Shown: in pieces, positions 9,141 to 18,388 of the stretch | How the letters are laid out: every line of letters begins with the position of its first letter | Numbering within the stretch: the first letter of the stretch is position 1 | NCBI GenBank assembly: GCA_001942185.1 | Contig: MKJV01000114.1 | Span: 1 to 52,212 of the forward strand | Source: Pseudonocardia sp. CNS-004 | Lineage (GTDB): Bacteria; Actinomycetota; Actinomycetes; Mycobacteriales; Pseudonocardiaceae | Length of the DNA stretch: 52,212 nucleotides | Direction: 5' to 3' | Notes under the pieces: generated by a model | Seen by the model: only the letters and a program-made list of their open reading frames with translations | Databases searched by the model: none | What the model was told of the DNA's origin: nothing | Position numbers and translations under genes: made by a program

Positions 9141-10260
9141 GGCCCTTCGATTGTGCCAGGTCGCCCCTGCTCCCCCCGCCGGCGCAGCGCGTACCCCAGC
9201 ACGGCGACCCCCAGGGCCGGCCCCCACAGGTAGAACGGGAACACGACGAGCGCGAACAGCTCCCCGGAACGCACGGCCATGACCGACATCGGGACGGCGG
9301 CGACGGTGAACAACGCCGCCACCACACCCCCGGGCACGACCGCGGCGGCCACCGGAACCGGCCGGCCGCGTACCACCGGCATCCAGCGCGGCCAGACCTC
9401 GCCCCAGCGCGCCACCAGCCCGGTGGTCAGCACCGCGCCCGCCAGCGCGGAAAGGCCCAGGAGCAGACCGTGCAGGCGCATCTCCGGCATCGCCACGAAC
9501 TCGGCCGGGTCCATGCCGTACGGCCACGGCGTCAGCCAGGTCAGCCGCAGCAGCCCGTACGGCAGTGCGCACACCGCCGCGACCACCGTCGCGACCCTCC
9601 CCCACCGCGCCGCGGCGGCCGGACGCGTCCACGTCGGCAACGACCGGCCGTGCACCACCGTGCGGGTGCCGAGCACCCCCCAGGCCAGCGCCCCTGCCAG
9701 GAAGAACGCCATTACCACGGACGGCATCGCGAGGTGCGCCGTCGTGCCGATCACGCCCAGGTAGCGGATGAGCACCGCACCGTCGGCGAGACCGGTGGCC
9801 CAGGCGGCCGCGCCCACCAGCACGAACACCCCGACCGCCACCGGCCCGCCGCGCCACCGCCACGCGCCCGCCACCACCGTGGCGAACAGCACGGGCGGGC
9901 CGAACATCGCCATCGCGTAGCCGGCCAGCGTCAGCGGCTGGAAGCCCGGCACGGCGAACCCGAACACCAGCACCCACGCCGCCGCCGTCGCCACGACCAG
10001 ACCCGCGCCCGCCCCGACCCGGCGAGCCCGGCCACGACGAGTCCGGCCATCCCGGCCAGCACCAGCGCAGGCGGCACCAGCGCCGGGGAGACGAGGTCCA
10101 ACAGCGTCCCGGCCGGATCGACGGGATCGGGGGTGAACGGGTACTGCGCCGGGCGCAGCAACCACCACAGCCCGACACCGGCGGTGAGTGCCGACAGCAC
10201 CGCAGCGAGGAGCGGCAGTTTCGACGTGCGCGGCTCGGTGGCCGCAGGCGCGATGTCCAT
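9137..10260 (-). CDS. Multi-pass membrane protein, unknown function (frameshift as read)
   Basis: About 374 residues after repair of a one-base loss near 10020. The chain has around ten hydrophobic helices: one after the N-terminal 15 residues (LPLLAAVLSALTAGVGLWWLL), others through VVATAAAWVLVFGF, VAVGVFVLVGAAAWATG, SVVMAFFLAGALAWGVLG, and the last at LFALVVFPFYLWGPALGVAVLGYAL. It ends with a short Arg-rich tail. No known family was recognised with confidence. The ATGA overlap with rlmN suggests co-translation. A hairpin (10302-10325) separates it from the upstream gene. Confidence 0.65.
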
Positions 10261-10301
10261 GCCGGGAACGATCCCGCCGATCGGGACCCCGATCCTCCCG
10301 C

Positions 10302-10325
10302 GCCGGGGGAACCGCATCCCCCGGC
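10302..10325 (-). terminator. Stem-loop between two membrane-protein genes
   Basis: GCCGGGGGA (10302-10310), loop of six, TCCCCCGGC (10317-10325): a perfect 9-bp GC stem between two minus-strand genes. There is no T run, as is common for actinobacterial terminators. It probably ends or attenuates transcription from the 10338-10861 gene. Confidence 0.5.
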
Positions 10326-10337
10326 CGGGGGAGCGGC

Positions 10338-10861
10338 TCACTGTCGCGCGCGGACCTCCGCGAGCAACCCCGTGCGGTGGGCACCCGTCAACCAGAACAG
10401 CCCGCCCGCGATCAACCCGACCATGCCCTGCGGGTACAGGGTGCCCGCCGAGCCCAGCGCCAACAGCGCCCCCGTGGCACCCAGCACCATCAGGCGCCCC
10501 CCAGCGCGAGCAGCGACCGCTCATCCAACTGCGAGGACAGCATCAGCGCCGCGACCCCGACCATGGCCGCCGCGACGGGCACGGCGAGCTCGCCGTAGGA
10601 GAACCGGCCGAGCGCCGTGGCGGCCACCGCCACCAGCGCCGCGGTGACACCGAGCAACCGCAGGAACCGGCCCCGGCCTCCGCGACGCAACGGCTCCCCC
10701 GCCCCGTGCCTGCTGCGCAACGCCATCACCAGCACGGCCGTGACGCCGAGGCCGGCGGCCAGCACGACCGTGCCGAGACCGGCATCGAGCGCCGCCGCAC
10801 CGACCGTCCACCACGCCGCGCCGACGATCGGCTCGAGGTAAGGCACGTGAGTCGGACGCAT
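10338..10861 (-). CDS. Small membrane protein, unknown function (frameshift as read)
   Basis: Starts at ATG 10861 (MRPTHVPYLEPIVGAA). A missing G in a G-run near 10505 breaks the frame; repair gives 174 residues. Hydrophobic helices appear in pairs: AAWWTVGAAALDAGLGTVVLA, LGVTAVLVMAL, FLRLLGVTAALVAVAATAL, LAVPVAAAMVGVAALML, and two after the repair point (VLGATGALLALGSAGTLY, MVGLIAGGLFWLTGA). No recognised family. It lies downstream of the methyltransferase on the same strand. Confidence 0.6.
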
Positions 10862-10907
10862 ACGGCAACGGTAGCGAGGACCCGTCAGCCGGGTTCGGCG
10901 CACCCGC

Positions 10908-11615
10908 TCACGCGGGACGGAGCGACGGCTCCTTGCGGCGGACGTGCAGGCGGTACCCGACCGGGAGCGCGAGTCCGGTGGTCGCGGCGATCGCCCGCTG
11001 CGCCACCGACTGCGAGAACTCGATCGACAGCACCGCTTCGAGGGTGTCGCGATCCGGGAAACGCCACGTCGTGGCGATGCGGCGCATCGAGAAGCCCTGC
11101 CGCTCGAAGAACTTCTCGACCCGGTCCGGCCGGTAGCGCGGCAGGTCGGCGCGCATCCAGTCGCCGTACGGCGCGACGGTGGCATCGAGATCGACGATCG
11201 CGAGCACACCACCCGGCCGCAACACGCGCTGCGCCTCGGCCAGTCCTGGCTCGCACCCCGGCCCGAAGAAGTAGGCGGTGCGGGCGTGCACGACGTCGAC
11301 GCCGGCGTCCGCCAGCGGCAACTCGGCCGCCCCCGCACGATGCACCACCGCCCGTGCTCCCATCCGCGCGCGGGCCCGCTCGACCAGCCCGGCATGCGGC
11401 TCCACGCCCGTCACGGACGCGGCCTCGGCAGCGAAGACGGGCAGGTGGAAGCCGTCACCACACCCGACGTCCAGCACGTCGGCACCGGCCCACGGCGCCG
11501 CATCCCGCAGCGCGGCCCAGATCGCACCCTCGGCGTCCTGCGCGCGGTTCTCCCGCTCGTAGACCTCGGGCCAGTTCCAGATGTTCGGGCTCGGGATCAG
11601 CGACCCCTGGCTCAC
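10908..11615 (-). CDS. Class I SAM-dependent methyltransferase
   Basis: 235 residues from GTG 11615. The Rossmann motif I is VLDVGCGDGFHLPVFA, motif II is VTGVEPHAG, and ELPLADAGVDVVHARTAYFFG and LRPGGVLAIVDLDAT match motifs III-IV of small-molecule methyltransferases (Methyltransf_11 type). The target is unknown. The GTGA overlap with the end of cdsA (11612-11615) indicates coupling to that gene. Its codon use resembles that of its neighbours and no shift is seen. Confidence 0.82.
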   Translation of the reverse strand: MSQGSLIPSPNIWNWPEVYERENRAQDAEGAIWAALRDAAPWAGADVLDVGCGDGFHLPVFAAEAASVTGVEPHAGLVERARARMGARAVVHRAGAAELPLADAGVDVVHARTAYFFGPGCEPGLAEAQRVLRPGGVLAIVDLDATVAPYGDWMRADLPRYRPDRVEKFFERQGFSMRRIATTWRFPDRDTLEAVLSIEFSQSVAQRAIAATTGLALPVGYRLHVRRKEPSLRPA

Positions 11616-12470
11616 GGCGCGACGATGCTGAGCAGCGCCCAGGCCACCACGGCGGTGGGGAGCAGGGAGTCCATCCGGTCCAGGAGGCCGCCGTGCCCCG
11701 GGAGCAGGGTGCTCATGTCCTTGATGCCGAGGTCGCGCTTGACCATCGACTCGATCAGATCGCCCAGGGTGGCGCACGTGACCAGCAGCGCGCCCGTGAG
11801 CGCGCCCGCCCACCACGCGCCGCCCAGCAGCAGGTGCACCGCCAACGCGCTCGCCGCCATGCCGGCGACCTGCGACCCGGCGAAGCTCCCACGACTTCTT
11901 CGGGCTGATCGTCGGCGCCATCGGGTGCCGGCCGAACAGGACCCCCGTCGCGTACCCGCCGACGTCGGACGCCACCCCGCAGATCAGGAACGTCAGCACC
12001 CGGGCCAGCCCGTCGTCGGGGACGACGAGCAGCACCGCGAACGAGCAGAACAGCGGCACGTACGCCGCCGTGAACAGGCCCGCGGCGACGTCACGCAGAT
12101 AGTTCTCCGAACCGGCCCGCATCCGCCAGAGCAGCACCGCCACCGCCGTGACCGCGAACGCGACGGCGAGCCCCTGCAACCGGAACGGCCACGACAGCCA
12201 CACCATCGCCTGCCCGCCCGCCAGCAGGACCGGCAGCGGCACCTCGATCCCGGCACCGCGGCGCAACGCACCCGCCAGCTCCCACGTGGCGACCGCGGTG
12301 GACAGCGCCAGCACCGCGATGAACAAGTGCCGCTCGACCAGCAGCGACGCCAGGATGACCCCGGCCATGCCGACGCCGACCGTGATGGCCGCGACGAGAT
12401 CACGCCCGGCGCGTGACGGCCGGCGGGCCGGAGGCACCATCGCCGTGGTGTGTGGGGAGGAGGCGGTCAC
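11612..12470 (-). CDS. cdsA: Phosphatidate cytidylyltransferase (two-base loss as read)
   Basis: Makes CDP-diacylglycerol from phosphatidic acid and CTP in the inner membrane. The C-terminal part carries the family signature (ESMVKRDLGIKD, then LPGHGGLLDRMDS), and the N-terminal part has multiple helices and the SPKKSWE motif. Between these, near 11885, two bases are missing; repair gives 286 residues. The GTG start at 12470 comes two bases after the frr stop, in the usual frr-cdsA order. An essential gene, so the break is unlikely to be real. Confidence 0.9.
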
Positions 12471-12472
12471 CG

Positions 12473-13030
12473 TCAGACTTCGAGCAGCTCGGTTTCCTTG
12501 TGCTTGACCAGCTCGTCGACCTGGTGGACGTAGCGGTCGGTGGTGCCCTGCAGCTCCTTCTCCGCGCGCCCGACCTCGTCCTCGCCCGCCTCGCCGTCGC
12601 GGACGATGCGGTGCAGCTCCTCCATCGCCTTGCGGCGGACGCTACGGATCGTGACGCGGGCGTCCTCGCCCTTGCCGCGCGCCACCTTCACCATCTCGCG
12701 GCGCCGCTCCTCCGACAGCTGCGGGATGATCACACGGATGATCTGCCCGTCGTTACCCGGGTTGAGCCCGAGGTCGGAGTTGCGGATGGCGGTCTCGATG
12801 GCCTTGAGCTGGCTGGCGTCATACGGCTTGATGACCGCCATCCGCGCCTCGGGCACGTTGATCGAAGCGAGCTGGTTGATCGGGGTCATCGAGCCGTAGT
12901 AGTCGACGAGCACCCGCGAGAACATGTTCGGCGTGGCCCGGCCGGTGCGCACCGAGGCGAGGTCGTCCTTGGCGACCGCGACCGCCTTCTCCATCTTCTC
13001 CTCGGCGTCGAAGAGAGTTTCGTCGATCAC
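12473..13030 (-). CDS. frr: Ribosome recycling factor
   Basis: 185 residues, full length and intact. It splits the post-termination ribosome together with EF-G. Conserved segments are LASVRTGRATPNM near the N-terminus, INVPEARMAVIKPYD, and RRKAMEELHRIV in the long C-terminal helix. The GTG start overlaps the pyrH stop (GTGA, 13027-13030). Confidence 0.96.
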   Translation of the reverse strand: MIDETLFDAEEKMEKAVAVAKDDLASVRTGRATPNMFSRVLVDYYGSMTPINQLASINVPEARMAVIKPYDASQLKAIETAIRNSDLGLNPGNDGQIIRVIIPQLSEERRREMVKVARGKGEDARVTIRSVRRKAMEELHRIVRDGEAGEDEVGRAEKELQGTTDRYVHQVDELVKHKETELLEV

Positions 13031-13799
13031 GGCGCATCCCTGCCTTCCACGTACCCCTGGGTGCTGACCAGGGTGCCGATCCTCTCACCCCGCACTGCCC
13101 GTGCGATGTTCCCCTCCACGAGCAGGTTGAACACGATGATCGGCATCTTGTTGTCCATGCAGAGGCTGAACGCGGTGGCATCGGCCACCTTCAGCCCCTG
13201 TTCCAGCACCTCGCGGTGGGTGATCTCCTCGTACAGCTTGGCGCCGGGGTCGACCTTCGGATCGGCCGTGAACACCCCGTCGACACCCTTCGCCATCAGC
13301 ACGACCTCCGCGCCGATCTCCAGCGCGCGCTGCGCACTCGCGGTGTCGGTGGAGAAGAAGGGCATGCCGACGCCGCGCCGAAGATCACGACCCGGCCCTT
13401 CTCGAGGTGCCGGATCGCGCGGCGCGGGATGTAGGCCTCCGCGACCTGGCCCATCGTGATGGCCGTCTGGACGCGGGTCTCGACGTGGAACTCGCGCTCC
13501 AGGAAATCCTGGAGCGCGAGGCAGTTCATCACCGTGCCGAGCATGCCCATGTAGTCGGCACGGGCGCGGTCCAGACCGCGCTGCTGCAACTCCTCGCCGC
13601 GGAAGAAATTGCCACCGCCGATCACCACCGCCACCTGCGCACCGGTGGCGACGACCTCGGCGATCTGACGGGCGACCGTCTCGACCACCCGCGGATCGAC
13701 CCCGACGCTCCCGCCGCCGAACATCTCGCCACCCAGCTTGAGCAGCACGCGGCGATATCCGGGGCCGGAGCCGTCGGGGCCGATCCGTGAGTTGGTCAT
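13027..13799 (-). CDS. pyrH: UMP kinase (frameshift as read)
   Basis: Phosphorylates UMP to UDP. YRRVLLKLGGEMFGG opens the amino-acid kinase fold; VVIGGGNFFRG, MGMLGTVMNCLALQDFLE and GVDGVFTADPKVDP follow. A lost G near 13372, just before MPFFSTDTAS, splits it into two frames; repair gives 257 residues. It is placed between tsf and frr as in most bacteria. An essential gene, so a sequence error is the simplest reading. Confidence 0.93.
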
Positions 13800-13824
13800 C
13801 GCGTCGCCTCGTCCGTCGGATCGA

Positions 13825-14643
13825 TCAGGCCTGCCCGATCTCGAAGCGAGCGAACTCGCGGACGGTGACACCTGCCTCGTCGAGGAGCGCCTTCACCGTC
13901 TGCTTGGACTCGTCCAGCACCGAGACCTGCTCGAGCAGGACCGAGTCGGCGTAGAACTTCTTGATCTTCCCGTCGACGATCCGCGGGACGATCTGCTCCG
14001 GCTTGCCCTCTTCCTTCGCCGCAGCCTCCGCCTCCTGGCGCTGCACCTCGATCACGTCGGCCGGAACCTGCTCGCGGGTGAGGTACCGCGGCTGGGCCGC
14101 CGCGATGTGCATCGCCACGCTGCGCGCGATGTCGGTGTCGGAGCCCTCGTAGGAGACGAGCGCGCCGATCGCGGGCGGCAGGTCCGGGTCGCGGCGGTGC
14201 AGGTACAGCGTGACCGGGCCGTCCAGGTGGACGTAGCGCTTGAGCTGCAGCTTCTCGCCGATCCGCCCGGCGAGGGTCTGGATCGCCGAGTCGACCGTGC
14301 CGTCGTCGAGCGGGGCGGCCTTCAGCGCCTCGAGGTCCGCGGGCTGCCGCTCGACGGCCACCTGCAGGACGCGCTCGGCCAGCTGCCGGAAGTCGTCGCT
14401 CTTGGCCACGAAGTCGGTCTCGCTGTTGATCTCGATCATCGTGCCGCCGGAGCCGGCGACCAGCCCGTTGGCGGTGGTGCGCTCGAGCCGCTTGTCGACG
14501 GATTTCGCGCTCTTCTCGCGGAGCAGCTCGGCCGCCGCGTCGAGGTCGCCGTCGGCATCGACGAGCGCGTTCTTGCAGTCCATCATCCCGGCACCGGTGA
14601 GGTCCCGGAGCTTCTTGACGTCGGCGGCGGTGTAGTTCGCCAT
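13825..14643 (-). CDS. tsf: Elongation factor Ts
   Basis: 272 residues, intact. It recycles EF-Tu-GDP. The start at ATG 14643 gives MANYTAADVKKLRDLTGAGM, with TGAGMMDCKNAL as the N-terminal signature and INSETDFVAKSDDF as the second. The frame is also open upstream into the end of rpsB, but the signature and the 43-base gap to the S2 stop fix the start. Confidence 0.96.
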   Translation of the reverse strand: MANYTAADVKKLRDLTGAGMMDCKNALVDADGDLDAAAELLREKSAKSVDKRLERTTANGLVAGSGGTMIEINSETDFVAKSDDFRQLAERVLQVAVERQPADLEALKAAPLDDGTVDSAIQTLAGRIGEKLQLKRYVHLDGPVTLYLHRRDPDLPPAIGALVSYEGSDTDIARSVAMHIAAAQPRYLTREQVPADVIEVQRQEAEAAAKEEGKPEQIVPRIVDGKIKKFYADSVLLEQVSVLDESKQTVKALLDEAGVTVREFARFEIGQA

Positions 14644-14686
14644 GATGCCAGTTTCGTCCGTTTCTTTCTCGGAAGTTGGGGGGACG

Positions 14687-15588
14687 TCAGCCCGCGGTCT
14701 GCTGCGTGCCGTTGCTGGTGGTGGCCGGGGCGGCCTCGGCGGCCGGGCTGGGCGCCTCGGCGCCCTGGCCCGTGCCGGTGAGGCTGGCGCCGTCGGACCC
14801 GGCACCCTCGGCGAGCAGGTTCTGCTCCCACTCCGCCAGCGGCTCGTCGGTGCCGACACCGGGCTCCGGCTTGTCCTCGCCCTCGGCGCCACGCGAACGC
14901 TGCGAGCGCTGCATCAGACCGTCGGCCGCGGCACGGGCGATCACCTTGGTGAGCAGCGCGGCCGAGCGGATCGCGTCGTCGTTGCCGGGTCGGGGAAGTC
15001 GACCTCGTCGGGGTCGCAGTTGGTGTCCAGGATGGAGACCACCGGGATGCCCAGCTTGCGGGCCTCACCGACGGCGATGTGCTCCTTCTTGGTGTCCACG
15101 ATCCAGACCGCGCTCGGCACCTTCGACATGTCCCGGATGCCGCCGAGGGTCTTCTCGAGCTTGGTCTTCTCGCGGGTGAGCATGAGGATCTCCTTCTTGG
15201 TGCGACCCTCGAAGCCCCCCGTCTGCTCCATCGACTCGAGTTCCTTCATCCGCTGAAGGCGCTTGTGCACGGTCTGGAAGTTGGTGAGCATGCCGCCCAG
15301 CCAGCGCTGGTTGACGTACGGCATGTTGACGCGGCCCGCCTCGTCGGCGATGGCCTCCTGCGCCTGCTTCTTCGTGCCGACGAACATGATCGTGCCGCCA
15401 TGGGCGACAGTCTCGCGGACGAACTCGTAGGCCCGGTCGATGTACGACAGGGTCTGCTGCAGGTCGATGATGTAGATGCCGTTGCGCTCGGTGAGGATGT
15501 AGCGCTTCATCTTCGGGTTCCAGCGGCGGGTCTGGTGCCCGAAGTGCACACCGGAATCCAGCAACTGCTTCATGGTGACGACGGCCAC
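14687..15588 (-). CDS. rpsB: 30S ribosomal protein S2 (frameshift as read)
   Basis: The N-terminal 200 residues are typical S2 (MKQLLDSGVHFGHQTRRWNP, NGIYIIDLQQTL, FVGTKKQAQEAI, DTKKEHIAVGEA). A lost G near 14993, in the conserved region after DEVDFP, shifts the frame. The remaining part (IARAAADGLMQRS and an acidic, Ala-rich tail) completes 300 residues. The GTG start at 15588 has a GAGAGGTGA ribosome binding site. Essential and highly expressed, so the break is almost certainly an error. Confidence 0.94.
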
Positions 15589-15911
15589 GGCCGGAGCTCA
15601 CCTCTCGTCAGGGCGTGACCGACGGGCGGCCACGCGCGCGGTTCTGCGGAGCGCCGGTCGGCGGCACCGCCCTGGCGTGGCGCCGGTGGCCGGACCCGAG
15701 CGGACCCGGGACCGCCCGTCCACCGCTCCCGTCCACGACGGGTGCGCGCACGCGCGAAGTCACCTCGATGCTCTCGAGGTGCAGGTCGAGTGTACGCCGG
15801 GGGCGCATCGGCCCCGACGCCGCATCCCGCAGTTGTCCACCTCGGCCCCGCACGATCCACAGGCCAGGCGATCGTCGCCCCGCCCGCCTCTCCGGCCCTC
15901 ATTCTGGGCCG
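15589..15911. other. Divergent intergenic region between rpsB and the M23 peptidase gene
   Basis: 323 bases that should hold the rpsB promoter and leader (minus) and the promoter of the peptidase (plus). The rpsB ribosome binding site is visible near 15597-15605. No promoter boxes could be assigned with confidence, and no gene is apparent. Confidence 0.4.
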
Positions 15912-16880
15912 ATGGACGCACCGGCGCGGCGGCGCACATGGGCGCACTCCACGAGCTGGGTGTGGCGCGCGCTCATCGCCACCCTCTGCTCGGCGATGCT
16001 GCTCGCCGCGGCGCCCACACCGGGCGCGCCGGTCGCTCGCGCCGACGCCTCCCGGCCCGACCGGCCGACCGGTCCCGCCGCGCAGGCGCCGCCCCGGGCC
16101 GATGACGAGCCCGCGCCGCCCGACGGGGCCGGGATCCCCGCGCCGGGGGCGAGGTACGCCTGGCCGCTCCCGCCGGTCCCCGCGATCGGCGAGCGGTTCC
16201 TGGCGCCGCCGCACCCGTACGGGCGCGGCCACCGCGGCGTCGACCTGGTGGGCTCCGTGGGCCAGGCCGTCCTCGCGGCGCGCGACGGCACCGTCGTGTT
16301 CGCCGGGCCGGTGGGCGCCAAGAGCGTGGTGTCGGTCGACCACGACGACGGGCTGCGCACCACGTACGAACCGGTGCAGCCCACGGTCCGGGCGGGCGCG
16401 GTGGTCCGGGCGGGCGACGTGCTGGGCCTGCTCGACGCGGGTCACCCCGGCTGTATCGCGGCAGCCTGCCTGCACTGGGGGGTGCGGCGCGGGCCGCGGG
16501 AGTACCTCGACCCGCTGGTGCTCGTGCGCCCGCCCGAGGTGCGGCTGTTGCCCGTGCCGGGCGGGGAACGCGCGGAGCCGGGCCTCAACCCGCAGCGAGC
16601 TCCTCCAGCCTCCCGCGCAGTCGCCCGACCAGCCGGGTGTGCAGCTGACACACCCGCGACTCGGTCACCCCGAGCACCCGCCCGATCTCGGCGAGGGTGC
16701 GGTTCTCCAGGTAGTAGAGGCGCACGACGTCGCGGTCGCGCTCCTCGAGCTGCGCCACGGCGACCGCGAGCTGCCGGAACGTCTCGGCGGCCTGCACCAC
16801 GGTCATCGGGTCGGGGGCGGTGTCGTCGGCGAGGACCTCCGAGACCCCACCGCTGTTCTCGTCGAGCGCCTCCACGCTGA
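15912..16880 (+). CDS. M23-family peptidase with signal peptide (3' end uncertain)
   Basis: A secreted murein-hydrolase-like protein. After ATG 15912 comes a charged N-region, a hydrophobic segment (ALIATLCSAMLLAAAP) and an Ala-rich cleavage area, then a Pro-rich linker and an M23/LytM domain: GHRGVDLVGSVGQAVLAARDGTVVFAG, then VSVDHDDGLRTTYEP. The HxxxD ligands are present, but the usual HxH motif reads CLH (AACLHWGV), a variant that also occurs in actinobacterial relatives. The domain ends near 16560. As read, the frame stays open to 16880 and overlaps whiG antisense by about 296 bases, so the true stop has probably been lost to an indel near 16560-16600. Confidence 0.72.
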   Translation: MDAPARRRTWAHSTSWVWRALIATLCSAMLLAAAPTPGAPVARADASRPDRPTGPAAQAPPRADDEPAPPDGAGIPAPGARYAWPLPPVPAIGERFLAPPHPYGRGHRGVDLVGSVGQAVLAARDGTVVFAGPVGAKSVVSVDHDDGLRTTYEPVQPTVRAGAVVRAGDVLGLLDAGHPGCIAAACLHWGVRRGPREYLDPLVLVRPPEVRLLPVPGGERAEPGLNPQRAPPASRAVARPAGCAADTPATRSPRAPARSRRGCGSPGSRGARRRGRAPRAAPRRPRAAGTSRRPAPRSSGRGRCRRRGPPRPHRCSRRAPPR

Positions 16881-17430
16881 TCAGCTGCACCTGCCGGCCG
16901 ATCGCACGCACCTCCCGCACCGGGATGCCGAGCTCCTCGGCGAGCTCGGCATCAGTGGCCGCCCGCTGGAGCTTCCCCTCCAGCCGCTCCTGGGCGCGCT
17001 CCAGCTCACGGAGCCGTCCGCGCACGGACCGCGGCACCCAGTCCTGCGCGCGCAGCTCGTCGAGGATCGCCCCCCGGATGCGTGACACCGCATAGCTCTC
17101 GAACCGGGGGCTGCGCTCCGGGTCGAACCGCTCCACCGCGTCGATCAGCCCGAAGACGCCGCACTGCACGAGGTCGGCCACCTCGACGTAGGAGGGCAGA
17201 GCGCTGCCGAGCCGGTGTGCCACGGCCCGCAACAGCGGCGTGTAGTGCACCACGAGCCGATCCCGCACCACGCGTGTCGACTCGGCGCGATAGGCCTCCC
17301 AGAGCTCCTCCACGGGCATCGCCGCCACCGCGACGGGCAGCACCGGGACGTGGACGACGGCTCCCGCTGCCGATCTGAGCTGCACAGACGAAGCCGAAGT
17401 GACGTCATGCCCGCGGATGCGCCTGCTCAT
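16585..17430 (-). CDS. whiG: RNA polymerase sigma factor, FliA/WhiG family
   Basis: Up to 281 residues, intact. Sigma region 2 is ADLVQCGVFGLIDAVERFDPERSP with FESYAVSRIRGAILDELR, region 3 is around LQRAATDAELAEELGI, and region 4 ends with TLAEIGRVLGVTESRVCQLH. In streptomycetes WhiG starts sporulation of aerial hyphae; here the role is inferred. The ATG at 17430 overlaps the xerC end by 26 bases. ATG 17319 (MPVEELWEAY) would give 244 residues and may be the true start. Confidence 0.9.
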   Translation of the reverse strand: MSRRIRGHDVTSASSVQLRSAAGAVVHVPVLPVAVAAMPVEELWEAYRAESTRVVRDRLVVHYTPLLRAVAHRLGSALPSYVEVADLVQCGVFGLIDAVERFDPERSPRFESYAVSRIRGAILDELRAQDWVPRSVRGRLRELERAQERLEGKLQRAATDAELAEELGIPVREVRAIGRQVQLISVEALDENSGGVSEVLADDTAPDPMTVVQAAETFRQLAVAVAQLEERDRDVVRLYYLENRTLAEIGRVLGVTESRVCQLHTRLVGRLRGRLEELAAG

Positions 17431-18316
17431 GTACCACCTTCAGCCGCTCGACGGTGACCTGCGTGTAGAGCTGAGTGGTTGCTAGCTTAGCGTGACCGAG
17501 CAACTCCTGTACGTAACGGAGGTCCGCGCCGCCCTCCAACATGTGGGTCGCGGCGGCGTGCCGGAGGCCGTGCGGCCCGACGTCCGGTGCGCCCGGCACC
17601 GCGCCGAGCGCCTGGTGGACCACCCGCCGCGCCACGCGCGGGTCGAGCCGGCCACCGCGCGCGCGAGCAGGAGGGCGGGCGGTGATCCCGCCCGCACGAG
17701 GGCCGGGCGGCCCGCGGCGAGCCAGCGCCGCAGCGCGTCGGAGGCGGGCACACCGTAGACGACGGTGCGCTCGCGGGAGCCCTTGCCGACCACCCGCAGG
17801 CCCGCCGGCCCGGGTCGATGTCGTCGAGGTCGAGCCCGCACAGCTCTGCCACCCGCACCCCGGTGGCGTAGAGCAGCTCCAGCACGAGCAGGTCGCGCAG
17901 TGCCACCGGGTGTTCCTCCGCCGCACCGCTGCCGGCGGCGGCGAGCACCGCCCCTGTCTGCTCGGCCGTCGGAACGGCCGGTAACGCCCGCCGCGGCCGC
18001 GGCGACGCCAGCCGCGCCCCGGGTCGGTGGGCAGGCGCCCCGCGCGGTGGGCCCATCCGGTGAAGCCGCGCGCGGCGGCTGCGCGCCGGGCGAGCGTGGC
18101 GCGCCCCAGCCCCGCCTCGTGCCCCGCCGCCAGCCAGCGCCGCAACCGGGCCAGGTCGAGGCCCTCCAGGTCGTCCAGCCCGTCGAGCAGACCTGTCAGG
18201 TCGGACCGGTACGCGCGGACGGTGTGCTCGGACCGCCCCCGCTCCAACGCGAGGTGCGACACGTATTCCTCCAGCGCCGCTGCCGGGCCGGGCGAGAGCT
18301 CGGGCTGGGAGGACAC
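17405..18316 (-). CDS. xerC: Tyrosine recombinase XerC (three frameshifts as read)
   Basis: Resolves chromosome dimers at dif with XerD. The N-terminal SAM-like core-binding part (LEEYVSHLALERGRSEHTVR) and the C-terminal HGLRHAAATHMLEGG, LLGHA and LYTQV with the catalytic tyrosine are in one frame. The middle part, with GVRVAELCGLDLDDID (catalytic Arg) and GKGSRERTVVY (catalytic Lys), lies in the other two frames. Shifts near 18010, 17810 and 17650 cancel to about 304 residues. All catalytic residues are present, so the gene is likely intact in the organism. Confidence 0.86.
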   Translation of the reverse strand: MSSQPELSPGPAAALEEYVSHLALERGRSEHTVRAYRSDLTGLLDGLDDLEGLDLARLRRWLAAGHEAGLGRATLARRAAAARGFTGWAHRAGRLPTDPGRGWRRRGRGGRYRPFRRPSRQGRCSPPPAAVRRRNTRWHCATCSCWSCSTPPGCGWQSCAGSTSTTSTRAGGPAGGRQGLPRAHRRLRCARLRRAAALARRGPPGPRAGGITARPPARARGGRLDPRVARRVVHQALGAVPGAPDVGPHGLRHAAATHMLEGGADLRYVQELLGHAKLATTQLYTQVTVERLKVVHEQAHPRA

Positions 18317-18388
18317 CCACCGACGGTGCGCGCCTCCGCGGGCAGCGTCAAGCGACGCGACCGCGTGTCATCCCATCGTTCACGCTGC

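Noticed and set aside
14644..14892. N-terminal extension of EF-Ts
   Set aside because: The frame is open but this is the end of rpsB in another frame; the EF-Ts signature starts at the ATG at 14643.
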